Source: Nitratireductor luteus
GTDB lineage: Bacteria; Pseudomonadota; Alphaproteobacteria; Rhizobiales; Rhizobiaceae
Assembly: GCF_026162365.1 (NCBI RefSeq)
Contig: NZ_JAOANW010000008.1
Location: 124,001 to 188,000 of the forward strand
DNA length: 64,000 bases
Reading direction: 5' to 3'
Shown: positions 30,880-39,067 of the stretch, one piece after another
Numbering within the stretch: position 1 is the first letter of the stretch
How the letters are laid out: each line of letters starts with the position of its first letter
Made by a program: the position numbers and the translations under genes
Notes under the pieces: generated by a model
What the model saw: the letters and a program-made list of their open reading frames with translations, nothing else
Told to the model about the DNA's origin: nothing
The model's database searches: none

Positions 30880-32928
30880 ATGACCGACCACCTCGTCCTT
30901 TTCATGCCATCGGGCAAGCGCGGACGCTTTGAAAAGGGCACCGCCGTGCTCGACGCCGCACGCAAGCTTGGCGTCTATGTCGAGAGCGTGTGCGGCGGGC
31001 GCGCGACTTGCGGGCGCTGCCAGATCGAGGTGCAGGAAGGCCATTTCGCCAAGCACAAGATATCCTCGTCGAAAGAGAGCATCTCCGGCGTTGGCCCCAA
31101 CGAGGCCCGCTATCTGGAAAAGCGGTCCCTGCCCGCCGGACGCCGCCTCTCCTGTGCAGCCACCATCGAAGGCGATCTCGTGGTGGACGTCCCGCAGGAT
31201 GCGGTGGTCAACGCACAGGTGGTGCGCAAGGACGCCGACGACCGCCTGATCGAGCGCCGCCCGGCCGTTCGGCTTTGCTATGTCGAGGTCGAAGAACCCG
31301 ACATGCACAAGCCGCTGGGCGATCTCGACCGGGTCAAAACCGCGCTCCGAAAGGACTGGGGCTATGGGCGGCTGGAGGCGGATTATCATTTGCTGCCGCA
31401 GGCGCAGAAGACATTGCGCGAAGGGCAATGGGCCGTCACCGCCGCTGTCCACGAGGACGAGGAAGCCGAGACGGCGCACATCATCGCGCTGTGGCCGGGG
31501 CTGAAGAACGAGGCCTATGGCATCGCCTGCGATATCGGCTCGACAACCATCGCCATGCACCTGGTCTCGCTTCTGTCGGGACGGGTCGCGGCCTCTGCCG
31601 GCACGTCGAACCCGCAAATCCGCTTCGGCGAAGACCTGATGAGCCGCGTTTCCTATGTGATGATGAATCCGGAAGGCCGCGACGCCATGACCAAGGCGGT
31701 GCGGCTGGAAATATCCAAGCTGGTCCAGCAGGTGGTGGACGAGGCGGGCTGCACCCGCGAGGATGTGCTGGACGCCGTCTTCGTCGCCAACCCCATCATG
31801 CACCACCTGTTCCTGGGCATCGACCCGACGGAGCTTGGGGGCGCGCCCTTTGCGCTCGCCGTCTCGGGCGCGGTGAAATTGAGGGCCGACGATCTGCGCC
31901 TGAAGCTCAATCCGGGCGCGCGCACCTATTTATTGCCCTGCATCGCCGGCCATGTCGGCGCTGATGCCGCCGCCGTGACGCTCTCTGAGGGGCCGCATCG
32001 GCAGGACGAGATGATGCTGATAGTCGATGTCGGCACCAACGCCGAAATCGTGCTCGGCAACCGGAGCCGCGTCGTCGCCGCCTCCTCGCCCACCGGACCG
32101 GCCTTCGAAGGCGCCGAAATCTCCGCTGGCCAGCGCGCCGCCCCCGGCGCCATCGAACGCGTGCGTATCGACCGTGAGACGCTCGAGCCCCGCTACCGCG
32201 TGATCGGCTCGGACAGATGGTCGAACGAGCCCGGATTCATGGAGGCTGTCGGCCCGACCGGCGTGACCGGCATCTGCGGCTCCGGCATCATCGAGGTGAT
32301 TGCCGAGATGTACCTGTCCGGCATCATCTCCGAAGATGGCGTCATCGACGGCGCACTGGCCGCGAAAAGTCACCGCATCGTCGGCGACGGCCGCACCTTC
32401 TCCTACGTCCTGGCCGAGACCGAGCCGCGCCTGACGATTACGCAGAACGACGTGCGCGCCATCCAGCTCGCCAAGTCGGCGCTCTATGCCGGAACGAAGC
32501 TTCTCATGGAAAAACAGGGTGTTGTGGCTGTCGATTCTATTCGTTTTGCAGGCGCCTTCGGCTCGTTCATCGACCCGACTTACGCGATGGTTCTGGGCCT
32601 CATCCCCGATTGCGAGCTGGAAAAGGTCTCAGCCGTGGGCAATGCCGCCGGCACCGGCGCGCGCATGGCGCTGCTCAACCGCGACCACCGCCGCGAGATC
32701 GAGGAGACGGTGCGCCGGATCGAGAAGATCGAAACGGCTCTGGAGCCGAAGTTCCAGGAGCATTTCGTCTACGCCATGGCGCTGCCCAACAAGGTCGATC
32801 CATTCCCCAAGCTCGCGGCCCAGGTCCAGCTTCCGCCCCGCAAGGTGCTTGGCGGCGACGGCAGCGATGCCGCCCGCCCCCGCCGCCGCTCTCGTGAGGA
32901 GCGCGAAGCGAGGCGGCAGCGCGGATAG
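30880..32928 (+). CDS. RACo-type reductive activator of corrinoid methyltransferases (2Fe-2S + ASKHA)
   Basis: The 682-residue protein begins with a plant-type 2Fe-2S ferredoxin domain: Cys38, Cys44, Cys47 in CGGRATCGRCQIEV and a fourth cysteine near 92 in RLSCA. A linker follows, then an ATP-binding ASKHA/DUF4445 domain from about residue 212 (IACDIGSTTIAMHLVSLLSG, LIVDVGTNAEIVLGN, GICGSGIIEV). It uses ATP and reducing power to reduce inactive Co(II) corrinoid back to Co(I). It follows the methyltransferase gene by 11 bases. The tail RPRRRSREEREARRQRG ends in REARRQRG, matching the methyltransferase's REARRARG. Confidence 0.93.
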   Translation: MTDHLVLFMPSGKRGRFEKGTAVLDAARKLGVYVESVCGGRATCGRCQIEVQEGHFAKHKISSSKESISGVGPNEARYLEKRSLPAGRRLSCAATIEGDLVVDVPQDAVVNAQVVRKDADDRLIERRPAVRLCYVEVEEPDMHKPLGDLDRVKTALRKDWGYGRLEADYHLLPQAQKTLREGQWAVTAAVHEDEEAETAHIIALWPGLKNEAYGIACDIGSTTIAMHLVSLLSGRVAASAGTSNPQIRFGEDLMSRVSYVMMNPEGRDAMTKAVRLEISKLVQQVVDEAGCTREDVLDAVFVANPIMHHLFLGIDPTELGGAPFALAVSGAVKLRADDLRLKLNPGARTYLLPCIAGHVGADAAAVTLSEGPHRQDEMMLIVDVGTNAEIVLGNRSRVVAASSPTGPAFEGAEISAGQRAAPGAIERVRIDRETLEPRYRVIGSDRWSNEPGFMEAVGPTGVTGICGSGIIEVIAEMYLSGIISEDGVIDGALAAKSHRIVGDGRTFSYVLAETEPRLTITQNDVRAIQLAKSALYAGTKLLMEKQGVVAVDSIRFAGAFGSFIDPTYAMVLGLIPDCELEKVSAVGNAAGTGARMALLNRDHRREIEETVRRIEKIETALEPKFQEHFVYAMALPNKVDPFPKLAAQVQLPPRKVLGGDGSDAARPRRRSREEREARRQRG

Positions 32929-32958
32929 CGCTTCGCGCTGCCGTGATAATGGAACGAT

Positions 32959-33882
32959 TCACGTCCCCGACCCGCTTTCTTCCACTCCAACCGCCAATAG
33001 CATTTTGCGCGTGATCGATTGCCGCCATTCGGCCATTTCCGCCCATGGGTCAGGCTTTTCCAACCGATCCGCCATGTCCTCGAGACGAAAGCGGTTGGCC
33101 GCTTCGATCGTCTCCAATTCGTCCCACGAAACCGGCATCGCCACGGGGCAGCCGGGCTTTGCACGGGTCGAGTAGGGTGCGATCGCTGTCGACCCGCGCT
33201 CATTGCGCAGCCAATCGATGAAGATCCGCCCCTCCCTTTTTGCCTTTGAAGCCTGCGCCAGATAGCGGCCACGGTCTTCCGACGCCATCTGTTTGGCAAA
33301 ACCCCGCGCGAAGGCCTTGACCAGCGGCCAGTCGACCCGCCGTTCCAGCGGGGCGATCACATGGACGCCCTTGCCACCCGTCACAAGGGCCACCGTTTCC
33401 AGCCCCATGTCGCCGAGCCGCTCCTTCACATCGCGGGCCGCCTGCCGGACATCCGCAAAATCAAGCCCCTCGTCGGGATCGAGATCGAAAACCAGCCGGT
33501 CGGGCCGCTCGAGCTTGTCGATGCGCGACCCCCAAATGTGAAACTCCAACGTGCCCATCTGCACGCCGGCTACGAGCCCGGGAAGGTCGTCCACATAGAG
33601 ATATTCAGCGCGCCCGCCGTCCTTCTCGACAATCGTTTCGCGCTTGACCTCGTCGCGGAACCCCTTGCCGCCGTGCTTCTGGAAGAAGCATTGCCCGGTC
33701 TGCCCTTCGGGACAGCGCACGAGGCTCAACAGCCGGTTTTCGACGAATGGCAGCGCACGCGCGGCCACGCGTTCATAGTGGGCGGCAAGGTCGGCCTTGG
33801 TCACGCCCTGCTTGTCGAACAGCACCTTCGTCGGGCTCGACAGCTTCACGCCGGCGAACCGATCCCGCGTTTCATGCTTCAT
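32959..33882 (-). CDS. LigD-type DNA polymerase/primase domain, stand-alone
   Basis: The 307-residue protein is the polymerase (primase-like, archaeo-eukaryotic primase fold) module of LigD used in non-homologous end joining. Visible signatures are the N-terminal LSSPTKVLFDKQGVTKADL, EFHIWGSRIDKLERPD, the metal motif FDLDPDEG near residues 130-138, and GGKGVHVIAPL. The ligase and phosphoesterase modules are missing, so it must act with a separate ligase and Ku protein, which are not in the window. I start at MKHETRD (33882) with a purine-rich ribosome site. Confidence 0.9.
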   Translation of the reverse strand: MKHETRDRFAGVKLSSPTKVLFDKQGVTKADLAAHYERVAARALPFVENRLLSLVRCPEGQTGQCFFQKHGGKGFRDEVKRETIVEKDGGRAEYLYVDDLPGLVAGVQMGTLEFHIWGSRIDKLERPDRLVFDLDPDEGLDFADVRQAARDVKERLGDMGLETVALVTGGKGVHVIAPLERRVDWPLVKAFARGFAKQMASEDRGRYLAQASKAKREGRIFIDWLRNERGSTAIAPYSTRAKPGCPVAMPVSWDELETIEAANRFRLEDMADRLEKPDPWAEMAEWRQSITRKMLLAVGVEESGSGT

Positions 33883-33972
33883 GGCGCCCTCTTCCACTTC
33901 TCGCCCGGCCCGGACGGCCGGGGGTTATCAAGGCATATAAGCGGCGCCAGGGGCGGGAAGTTCCGTCCGCGG

Positions 33973-34872
33973 TCAGAACCTGCCGGTCTCGGCGAACATT
34001 TCGAAGGTGGCACGGATGTGATCGGCCGCCGCCCTTACCGGAGCCGAAGCATCCGGACAAACGATCATGCCCAGGCGGTAATTGCCCATTTTCGGCATGC
34101 CGTCCTTCTCAGTCAGTTCCACGAGATCGCCACCGAGAAAGGTCTTGGGAAGCGGCGCGACGGCGAGCCCGGCCAGGATCGCGGCGCGCTGTCCAGCCGT
34201 ATGGGCGCTCATATAGGCGATGCGGTAGTCGCGTCCCTGTTCGTTCAGCGCCTTGACGGCAGCCGCGCGCCACGCGCAGCCGTCCTCCCACAGCGATACC
34301 GGCAAGGGCTCGCGCAGATGGGCGCATCCGCCCTTCGCCCCGGCCCACACGATCGGTTCCGTCATGAGAACCTCGACGTCACTGGTGTCGGCGCAGTCCG
34401 AACAGGTCAAAAGGGTAATGTCGAGCTGGCGCGCGGTCATGCGCTTGCGCAGATTGGAGCTCTGGTCAATCGTCACATCCACGGCGATTGCCGGATGGGT
34501 TTCGGCAAACCGCTTGAGCACGCTCGGCAGGACACGCTCGCCATAATCGTCCGGCGATCCCAGCCGCACGATGCCGCTGATATCCGGCATCACGAACTTC
34601 GACACCGCCTCCCGGTTGAGCGCCAGAAGCCGTCGGGCATAGCCCAGCAGCATCTCTCCATCCGCCGTCAACGAAACGGACCGCGCGTCGCGCAGGAAAA
34701 CGGACCGCCCCAGCAACTCCTCCAGCTTCTTGATCTGCATGGAAACGGCCGAGGGCGTTCGAAAAACGGCATTCCCCGCGGTCGTGAAGCTGCCCGTTTC
34801 GGCAATCGCGACGAAGGTTCGCAGCACATCGAGTTCAAGCAGCGGCATGGGATGGTTGAGTGGAGCGTTCAT
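33973..34872 (-). CDS. LysR-family transcriptional regulator
   Basis: The 299-residue protein has an N-terminal winged helix-turn-helix (LLELDVLRTFVAIAETGSFT, AVSMQIKKLEELLGRSVFLRDAR) and a C-terminal periplasmic-binding-like effector domain. Such regulators usually control divergent neighbours. Here the neighbour is the DUF1127 small-protein gene at 34994. I start at MNAPLNHPM (34872) instead of the upstream MMFC.. at 34908. Candidate operators lie in the shared promoter region. Confidence 0.85.
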   Translation of the reverse strand: MNAPLNHPMPLLELDVLRTFVAIAETGSFTTAGNAVFRTPSAVSMQIKKLEELLGRSVFLRDARSVSLTADGEMLLGYARRLLALNREAVSKFVMPDISGIVRLGSPDDYGERVLPSVLKRFAETHPAIAVDVTIDQSSNLRKRMTARQLDITLLTCSDCADTSDVEVLMTEPIVWAGAKGGCAHLREPLPVSLWEDGCAWRAAAVKALNEQGRDYRIAYMSAHTAGQRAAILAGLAVAPLPKTFLGGDLVELTEKDGMPKMGNYRLGMIVCPDASAPVRAAADHIRATFEMFAETGRF

Positions 34873-34892
34873 GGCGTTACCTTCAATTTCAT

Positions 34893-34933
34893 TGATGCAA
34901 AACATCATTTCATTGCGTTTGATTGAACATCAA
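34893..34933. promoter_or_regulatory. Two LysR-type inverted repeats in a divergent promoter
   Basis: TGATG-N5-CATCA at 34893-34907 and TTGAT-N5-ATCAA at 34919-34933 are two similar dyads, centres 26 bases apart. They lie in the 121 bases between the LysR gene and the DUF1127 gene. The TTGAT..ATCAA dyad fits the usual T-N11/13-A LysR box. The surrounding sequence also has repeated ATTTCATTG. Confidence 0.5.
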
Positions 34934-34993
34934 CTCAGCGGCATAGTCAATCCCGAAGCCGGCGATCCGGCGCGATGTTCAAGGAGAAGGACC

Positions 34994-35182
34994 ATGACTG
35001 TTCAAACGCGCATCACCAACTATCTACGTCGCAGGGCAGCGCTGTGGGAGCGCCGCCGCACCGAGCGCTACATCCGGAATCTGCCAGCCGAAGTGCAGAA
35101 GGATATCGGTTGGCCGGGTAGCGACAACAACCGGCCGTCGCACCAGCAGGCGCCGCTGTCCCAATGGGAACACCGTTGGTAA
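34994..35182 (+). CDS. DUF1127 small protein
   Basis: The 62-residue basic protein matches DUF1127 (YjiS-like) with RRRAALWERRRTERYIRNL followed by AEVQKDIGW, the family core. Such arginine-rich proteins in alphaproteobacteria can bind RNA and modulate C/N or phosphate metabolism in some species, but the role here is unknown. AAGGAGAAGGACC is a strong ribosome site. The gene is divergent from LysR and starts a run of three tiny genes. Confidence 0.85.
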   Translation: MTVQTRITNYLRRRAALWERRRTERYIRNLPAEVQKDIGWPGSDNNRPSHQQAPLSQWEHRW

Positions 35183-35202
35183 AAATGGAAAGGAGCCTGG
35201 AT

Positions 35203-35328
35203 ATGACCGTGCAGACCCTCTGGAAAAACGTGAGCACGTTCATGCGCGAATTCGCGGAGATCATGGACCACGCCCGCACCGGCAAGCCCTCGCCGCAGAG
35301 GATTCGTCCAGCCGCAAGGCGCAGGTAA
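35203..35328 (+). CDS. Small basic protein, 41 aa
   Basis: The reading frame begins MTVQTLWKNVSTF and ends with RIRPAARRR. It has an AAAGGAG ribosome site and follows the DUF1127 gene by 20 bases. It shares its first five residues (MTVQT) with the DUF1127 protein, which hints at an old local duplication. The function is unknown. Confidence 0.6.
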   Translation: MTVQTLWKNVSTFMREFAEIMDHARTGKPSPQRIRPAARRR

Positions 35329-35483
35329 CATGTCCGGTGTCGCATTTTCTAACAGCCGCTTCGCATTTGCCGCTGCGGCAACATTCGGCAACGCCTAGAA
35401 GGCGCATAACGAGCCGCCCCACTCCATGGCAAACCAGGTAAGGCGCTCGGTGCAAGCCGAACAAACCGTTCATGGAGACCAAA

Positions 35484-35627
35484 ATGAAGCTGTTCAAAAA
35501 AATCCGGAAGGCAAACCGCCTCCACCAAACCCGACGGGCGCATAATGACCGCAGCCGCCTTGCGGCCAGCATGCCTGGCGAAACCGGCGCTCTTGCCGGC
35601 CTCCGGCTTGGAATGCTGGTCAACTAG
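35484..35627 (+). CDS. Small basic protein, 47 aa
   Basis: The reading frame begins MKLFKKIRKANRLHQ and continues with TRRAHNDRSRLAASM. A GGAGACC ribosome site is five bases upstream. Its basic N-terminal half resembles the third small gene often seen with DUF1127 genes in Hyphomicrobiales. A strong terminator follows 26 bases after the stop, supporting that this stretch is a real transcription unit. Confidence 0.6.
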   Translation: MKLFKKIRKANRLHQTRRAHNDRSRLAASMPGETGALAGLRLGMLVN

Positions 35628-35653
35628 ACCGCTCCGCGACAACATCCTCCCAT

Positions 35654-35690
35654 AAAAAGCCGCTTCCTCGGATGGAGCGGCTTTTTTCTT
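35654..35690 (+). terminator. Rho-independent terminator of the small-protein unit
   Basis: The stem AAAAAGCCGCT and AGCGGCTTTTTT encloses a TCCTCGGATGG loop, followed by further T bases. It ends the DUF1127 / small-protein transcript. Confidence 0.88.
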
Positions 35691-35820
35691 GGCGGGACGG
35701 TTGCCCGACCGGCATAAAAAGTCGTGTCAGCGTCAGCCCAACCCATTGACAAAAAGCCCCAATCAGGGGCAGGCTTTTCTGTTAGCGACATGGTATGGCG
35801 GCTTATGGAAGGGCTGTTGC

Positions 35821-36819
35821 ATGCGGCAAGACAGTCAGATGAAGCGCTCGCTCGTTTTCTTTCTCGTGCCCGATTTCACGCTGGTCGCATTCGCTACCGC
35901 GCTGGAGCCGTTGCGCGCCGCCAACCGCATGGCTGGCTATGAAGCCTATAGCTGGAGGCTTGCCAGTTTCGATGGCAAGCCCGTCCGCGCCTCCAACGGT
36001 GTCGAGGTAGCCGTCGACTTCTCGCTGGCCGACGAGCGGCAGAAGATGAGCGGACACGAGCGCCCGACGATGGTGGTTGTGTGCAGCGGCCTCAACATCG
36101 ACAATTACGCCAACAAGACCGTCTTCGCCTGGTTGCGCGAGGAGTATAACCGCGGCGTCGCCATTGGCGGGCTTTGCACCGGCTCCTACATCCTTGCCGC
36201 GGCCGGTCTTCTGGCCAACAAGCGCTGCGCCATCCATTGGGAAAACCTGCCGGGCTTCGCTGAGAAATACCCCAAGGCCAATGTCTTTGCAGACCTGTTC
36301 GAGATCGATTCCAATATCTACACCTGCGCCGGCGGCACGGCCTCCATGGACATGATGTTCCAGCTCATCGGCGAGGATTTCGACGACAATCTGGTCAACC
36401 GGGTCTGCGAGCAGATGTTGACAGACCGTGTGCGCAGCCCCTCCGACCGGCAGCGCCTGCCGCTCCGCGCGCGGCTGGGCGTGCAGAACTCCAAGGTGCT
36501 GACGATCATCGAGCTCATGGAAGCCAATCTGAGCGAGCCACTCTCGCTCGTGGAGATCGCCGCTTCCGTCGGGCTTTCCCGCCGCCAGATCGAGCGCCTG
36601 TTCCGCCAGGAAATGGGCCGGTCGCCCGCCCGCTACTATCTGGAAATCCGTCTCGACCGCGCGCGCCATCTTCTGGTGCAGTCGACCATGCCCGTCGTCG
36701 AAGTGGCGGTCGCCTGCGGCTTCGTCTCCGCGTCGCATTTTTCCAAATGCTATCGCGAACTCTACGCCCGCTCGCCGCAGCAGGAGCGCGCCGACAGAAA
36801 GCAACTCATGGCGGCGTGA
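35821..36819 (+). CDS. GlxA/GbdR-type regulator (DJ-1/PfpI + AraC)
   Basis: The 332-residue protein has a class I glutamine amidotransferase-like (DJ-1/PfpI) N-terminal domain, with FFLVPDFTLVAFATALEPLR, GGLCTGSYILAAAGLL and CAGGTASMDMMFQL. It also has a C-terminal AraC DNA-binding domain from about residue 230 (LVEIAASVGLSRRQIERLF, VAVACGFVSASHFSKCY). Members such as GbdR and CdhR activate glycine betaine, carnitine and dimethylglycine catabolism in other proteobacteria. I therefore infer, from family and context, that it responds to a betaine and may control the genes at 9837-14588 and 48104-53213. Confidence 0.85.
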   Translation: MRQDSQMKRSLVFFLVPDFTLVAFATALEPLRAANRMAGYEAYSWRLASFDGKPVRASNGVEVAVDFSLADERQKMSGHERPTMVVVCSGLNIDNYANKTVFAWLREEYNRGVAIGGLCTGSYILAAAGLLANKRCAIHWENLPGFAEKYPKANVFADLFEIDSNIYTCAGGTASMDMMFQLIGEDFDDNLVNRVCEQMLTDRVRSPSDRQRLPLRARLGVQNSKVLTIIELMEANLSEPLSLVEIAASVGLSRRQIERLFRQEMGRSPARYYLEIRLDRARHLLVQSTMPVVEVAVACGFVSASHFSKCYRELYARSPQQERADRKQLMAA

Positions 36820-36849
36820 GCCGGCGAGTTGCTGAAATCGCCCTTCCCC

Positions 36850-37695
36850 TCAGGGGTCGCGATAGATCCACGACCGGTTCTGCCACATTTTCTCGCCAAC
36901 CTGGCAGTCATAAGCACTCGACTGCACGAAAAGGACGGGCACTCCGGTATCGGCTGCAGCCGGCCGCTCATCGGCGCCCGCCAGTTCCAGAACGAGCTTG
37001 CGGCGGATGGCGTCAGGGAACTGCGACCAATCATTGACCGGAACCATGAAGGCGCCCGGCCCGCCTATCACGCATTCGCGGTAATAAAGGTCGAGATCGT
37101 CGACATCGAAACTGGTGGCCAGCCCGCCGCTGGTCATCAGTGGAAGACCATTGATGGTGATGCCGTCGGACACCAGCGCGTCGCGCACGCCGACAACGGG
37201 CGGACCCTGGTTGTTCGGGCCGTCTCCGGAGACGTCGATGACGCGCCTCGATCCGTTGAACCTGCTTTCGGCAAACAGGTCGCCGGCGAACTGCAACGCA
37301 CCGGAAATCGAGGTCCGCCGCGCACTGTTGGGCGGCATCGCCGAGAGCTGACTGGCCACCCGGCGGGCATCCTCCGCCGAGGCGATGACCGTCCAGGGCA
37401 CGACGATGCGCTGCGAGAATGTCCCCGCCCATTCGAAATAGGTGACGGCAATCTTGCCATAGGCGCCGTCGAGGATCGCCCGAATGACCAGCTCATGGCT
37501 CAGCGCGGCCGCATAGCCGCGGCGCTGGATTTCCAGCTCTCCCGGCGACATTGACAGCGATACGTCGACAGCCAGGACAAGCTCCACATCGACGTTTTCT
37601 TGAGACAGGGCCGCATCGAACACAACAAGCGGCAACCCCAGCGCGACCAGCGCACCGCTCGCGAACCGGTGCAGGTTTCGAGGTAGTTGAACCAT
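36850..37695 (-). CDS. DUF1194 von Willebrand-type secreted protein
   Basis: The 281-residue protein has an N-terminal signal peptide-like segment and a vWA-type fold with the metal site DVSLSMS near residue 45, then SGDGPNN and FDVDDLDLYYRECVIGGPGAFM. It fits DUF1194. Such proteins are periplasmic or extracellular and of unknown role. The start chosen is ATG at 37695 (MVQLPR); a TTG at 37701 opens a longer frame. It lies between the GlxA regulator and the pentose cluster with no clear link to either. Confidence 0.85.
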   Translation of the reverse strand: MVQLPRNLHRFASGALVALGLPLVVFDAALSQENVDVELVLAVDVSLSMSPGELEIQRRGYAAALSHELVIRAILDGAYGKIAVTYFEWAGTFSQRIVVPWTVIASAEDARRVASQLSAMPPNSARRTSISGALQFAGDLFAESRFNGSRRVIDVSGDGPNNQGPPVVGVRDALVSDGITINGLPLMTSGGLATSFDVDDLDLYYRECVIGGPGAFMVPVNDWSQFPDAIRRKLVLELAGADERPAAADTGVPVLFVQSSAYDCQVGEKMWQNRSWIYRDP

Positions 37696-37815
37696 GACCA
37701 AAGTTTAGCGCAGGCGCATCATCCGACAATAGCCTTCGGCTGGATAATGGAGGGCGTAGATATTAGCGCAAGCCTCCGCCCCCGCCCGTTTGCGGCACCC
37801 GGAAGCGGCGCGACC

Positions 37816-39012
37816 TCAGCGGATGCTGTTGGCCGGCACCAGATCGAAACGCGGCCGCCAGGACGCTATCAGCACCACCGCCATGCCGGCTATGAAGACG
37901 AAATAGAAGCGGTCGTCGGGCAGAGGAAAGCTGGCGAACTTGCCGAGCGTGCCGATGGCCAGCGCGAAGACCAGCCCGTTGGCCCGGCTGCCCCCGATGC
38001 GGCCGAATTTCGCCAGCAGCGCCCAGGCGGCCGTCAGTGCCACCAGAATGGCCGGCCAATCATTGTCCTGCAAGGCTACGACAGCGCCGCGCACATATCC
38101 CTTTATCATCAGAAGGGCCGAGAAATCCGGCGAAAAGCTCGCCATCGAGTTCTGGATTTCGACGCAGGAAAAATAGAAATGGGCCCACCAGCCGGGATGG
38201 CCGCCGAATTTGGAGATCGCCATGCAGGCGGTGAAGGCGGCGACGAAGGTGACGGCGATGGGCAATTTTCGCCAGTTGAACAGGATGGCGGCAATCAGCA
38301 GCGCGAAAATGAGGATAAGGTTGTCGGGCCGCACGAAGACCGAAGCGAAGAGACAAAGGCAGCCCACGATATCCCGCCCGCGCCAGAAGGCGTAAAGCGC
38401 CGCGATCGAGACCAGCGCCAGAAGCATGTCCGGCACGACGGCGGAAGTCATGCGCGAATAATCGGCCAAGAGCAGAAGCGGCACCAAGAAGAATGCGCCC
38501 TGCAGTGCCTCGACCCGCCACAGCCAGTAGAGGCAAAGCATGCCCATCAGAAACGCAGGAACCACGCTGAGGAGGATGGAGGCATCGATCAGCCCCGTCA
38601 CCGGCTCCAGAAGCCGCATTAGGGCGATATAGGCGACCTTGACGCGGTACATGGACAATTGAGACTGGAAATCGTCCGGCTGTTCCCACTGGTTCAGATT
38701 GTAGGGGTTGGAGAATTTCAGGTGGTACTGCTGGTTCTCGCTCGCCCCTTCGTCAATCATCTCCCAGGTGGCGGCGTGCAACTCCCGCGGGTTCTCCAAC
38801 CGGTTTTCAAGGGCGGTCGCCACATAGGCGACCATGTCCCAGTTGTAGTCCGGCCTCAGCAGCCCGTAGGCGGCGACCGCGAGAACGGAAAGCACTAGGA
38901 AAAGGGCCGCCAGCCGGTCGAGCGCCGACCGGACAAGGAGCGCCTTCAGGATGCCCGCTCCCGGCCTGCTGGCGAATGCGCGCCCGATCGGCGTTTCGTC
39001 GACTGTACTCAT
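37816..39012 (-). CDS. Polytopic membrane protein, possible lipid-linked sugar transferase
   Basis: The 398-residue protein begins with a cytoplasmic stretch and then has about nine hydrophobic segments. After the first comes a large polar loop with PDYNWDMVAYVA and NPRELHAATWEMI, including an acidic residue near the membrane as in GT-C enzymes. No specific family signature is visible. It is the last gene of a minus-strand run with a DprE1-like enzyme and a UbiA/HAD fusion, so a role in transferring or exporting the lipid-linked sugar is plausible. Identity uncertain. Confidence 0.5.
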   Translation of the reverse strand: MSTVDETPIGRAFASRPGAGILKALLVRSALDRLAALFLVLSVLAVAAYGLLRPDYNWDMVAYVATALENRLENPRELHAATWEMIDEGASENQQYHLKFSNPYNLNQWEQPDDFQSQLSMYRVKVAYIALMRLLEPVTGLIDASILLSVVPAFLMGMLCLYWLWRVEALQGAFFLVPLLLLADYSRMTSAVVPDMLLALVSIAALYAFWRGRDIVGCLCLFASVFVRPDNLILIFALLIAAILFNWRKLPIAVTFVAAFTACMAISKFGGHPGWWAHFYFSCVEIQNSMASFSPDFSALLMIKGYVRGAVVALQDNDWPAILVALTAAWALLAKFGRIGGSRANGLVFALAIGTLGKFASFPLPDDRFYFVFIAGMAVVLIASWRPRFDLVPANSIR

Positions 39013-39067
39013 ACCTGCCCCGCTCCCGACGTGCCCAACCGTCCGCCCCTGTTCAACTCGACTGGGT

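Noticed and set aside
33361-34926. 521-codon plus-strand frame spanning the LigD and LysR genes
   Set aside because: It runs antisense across two unrelated, well-supported genes and their promoters.
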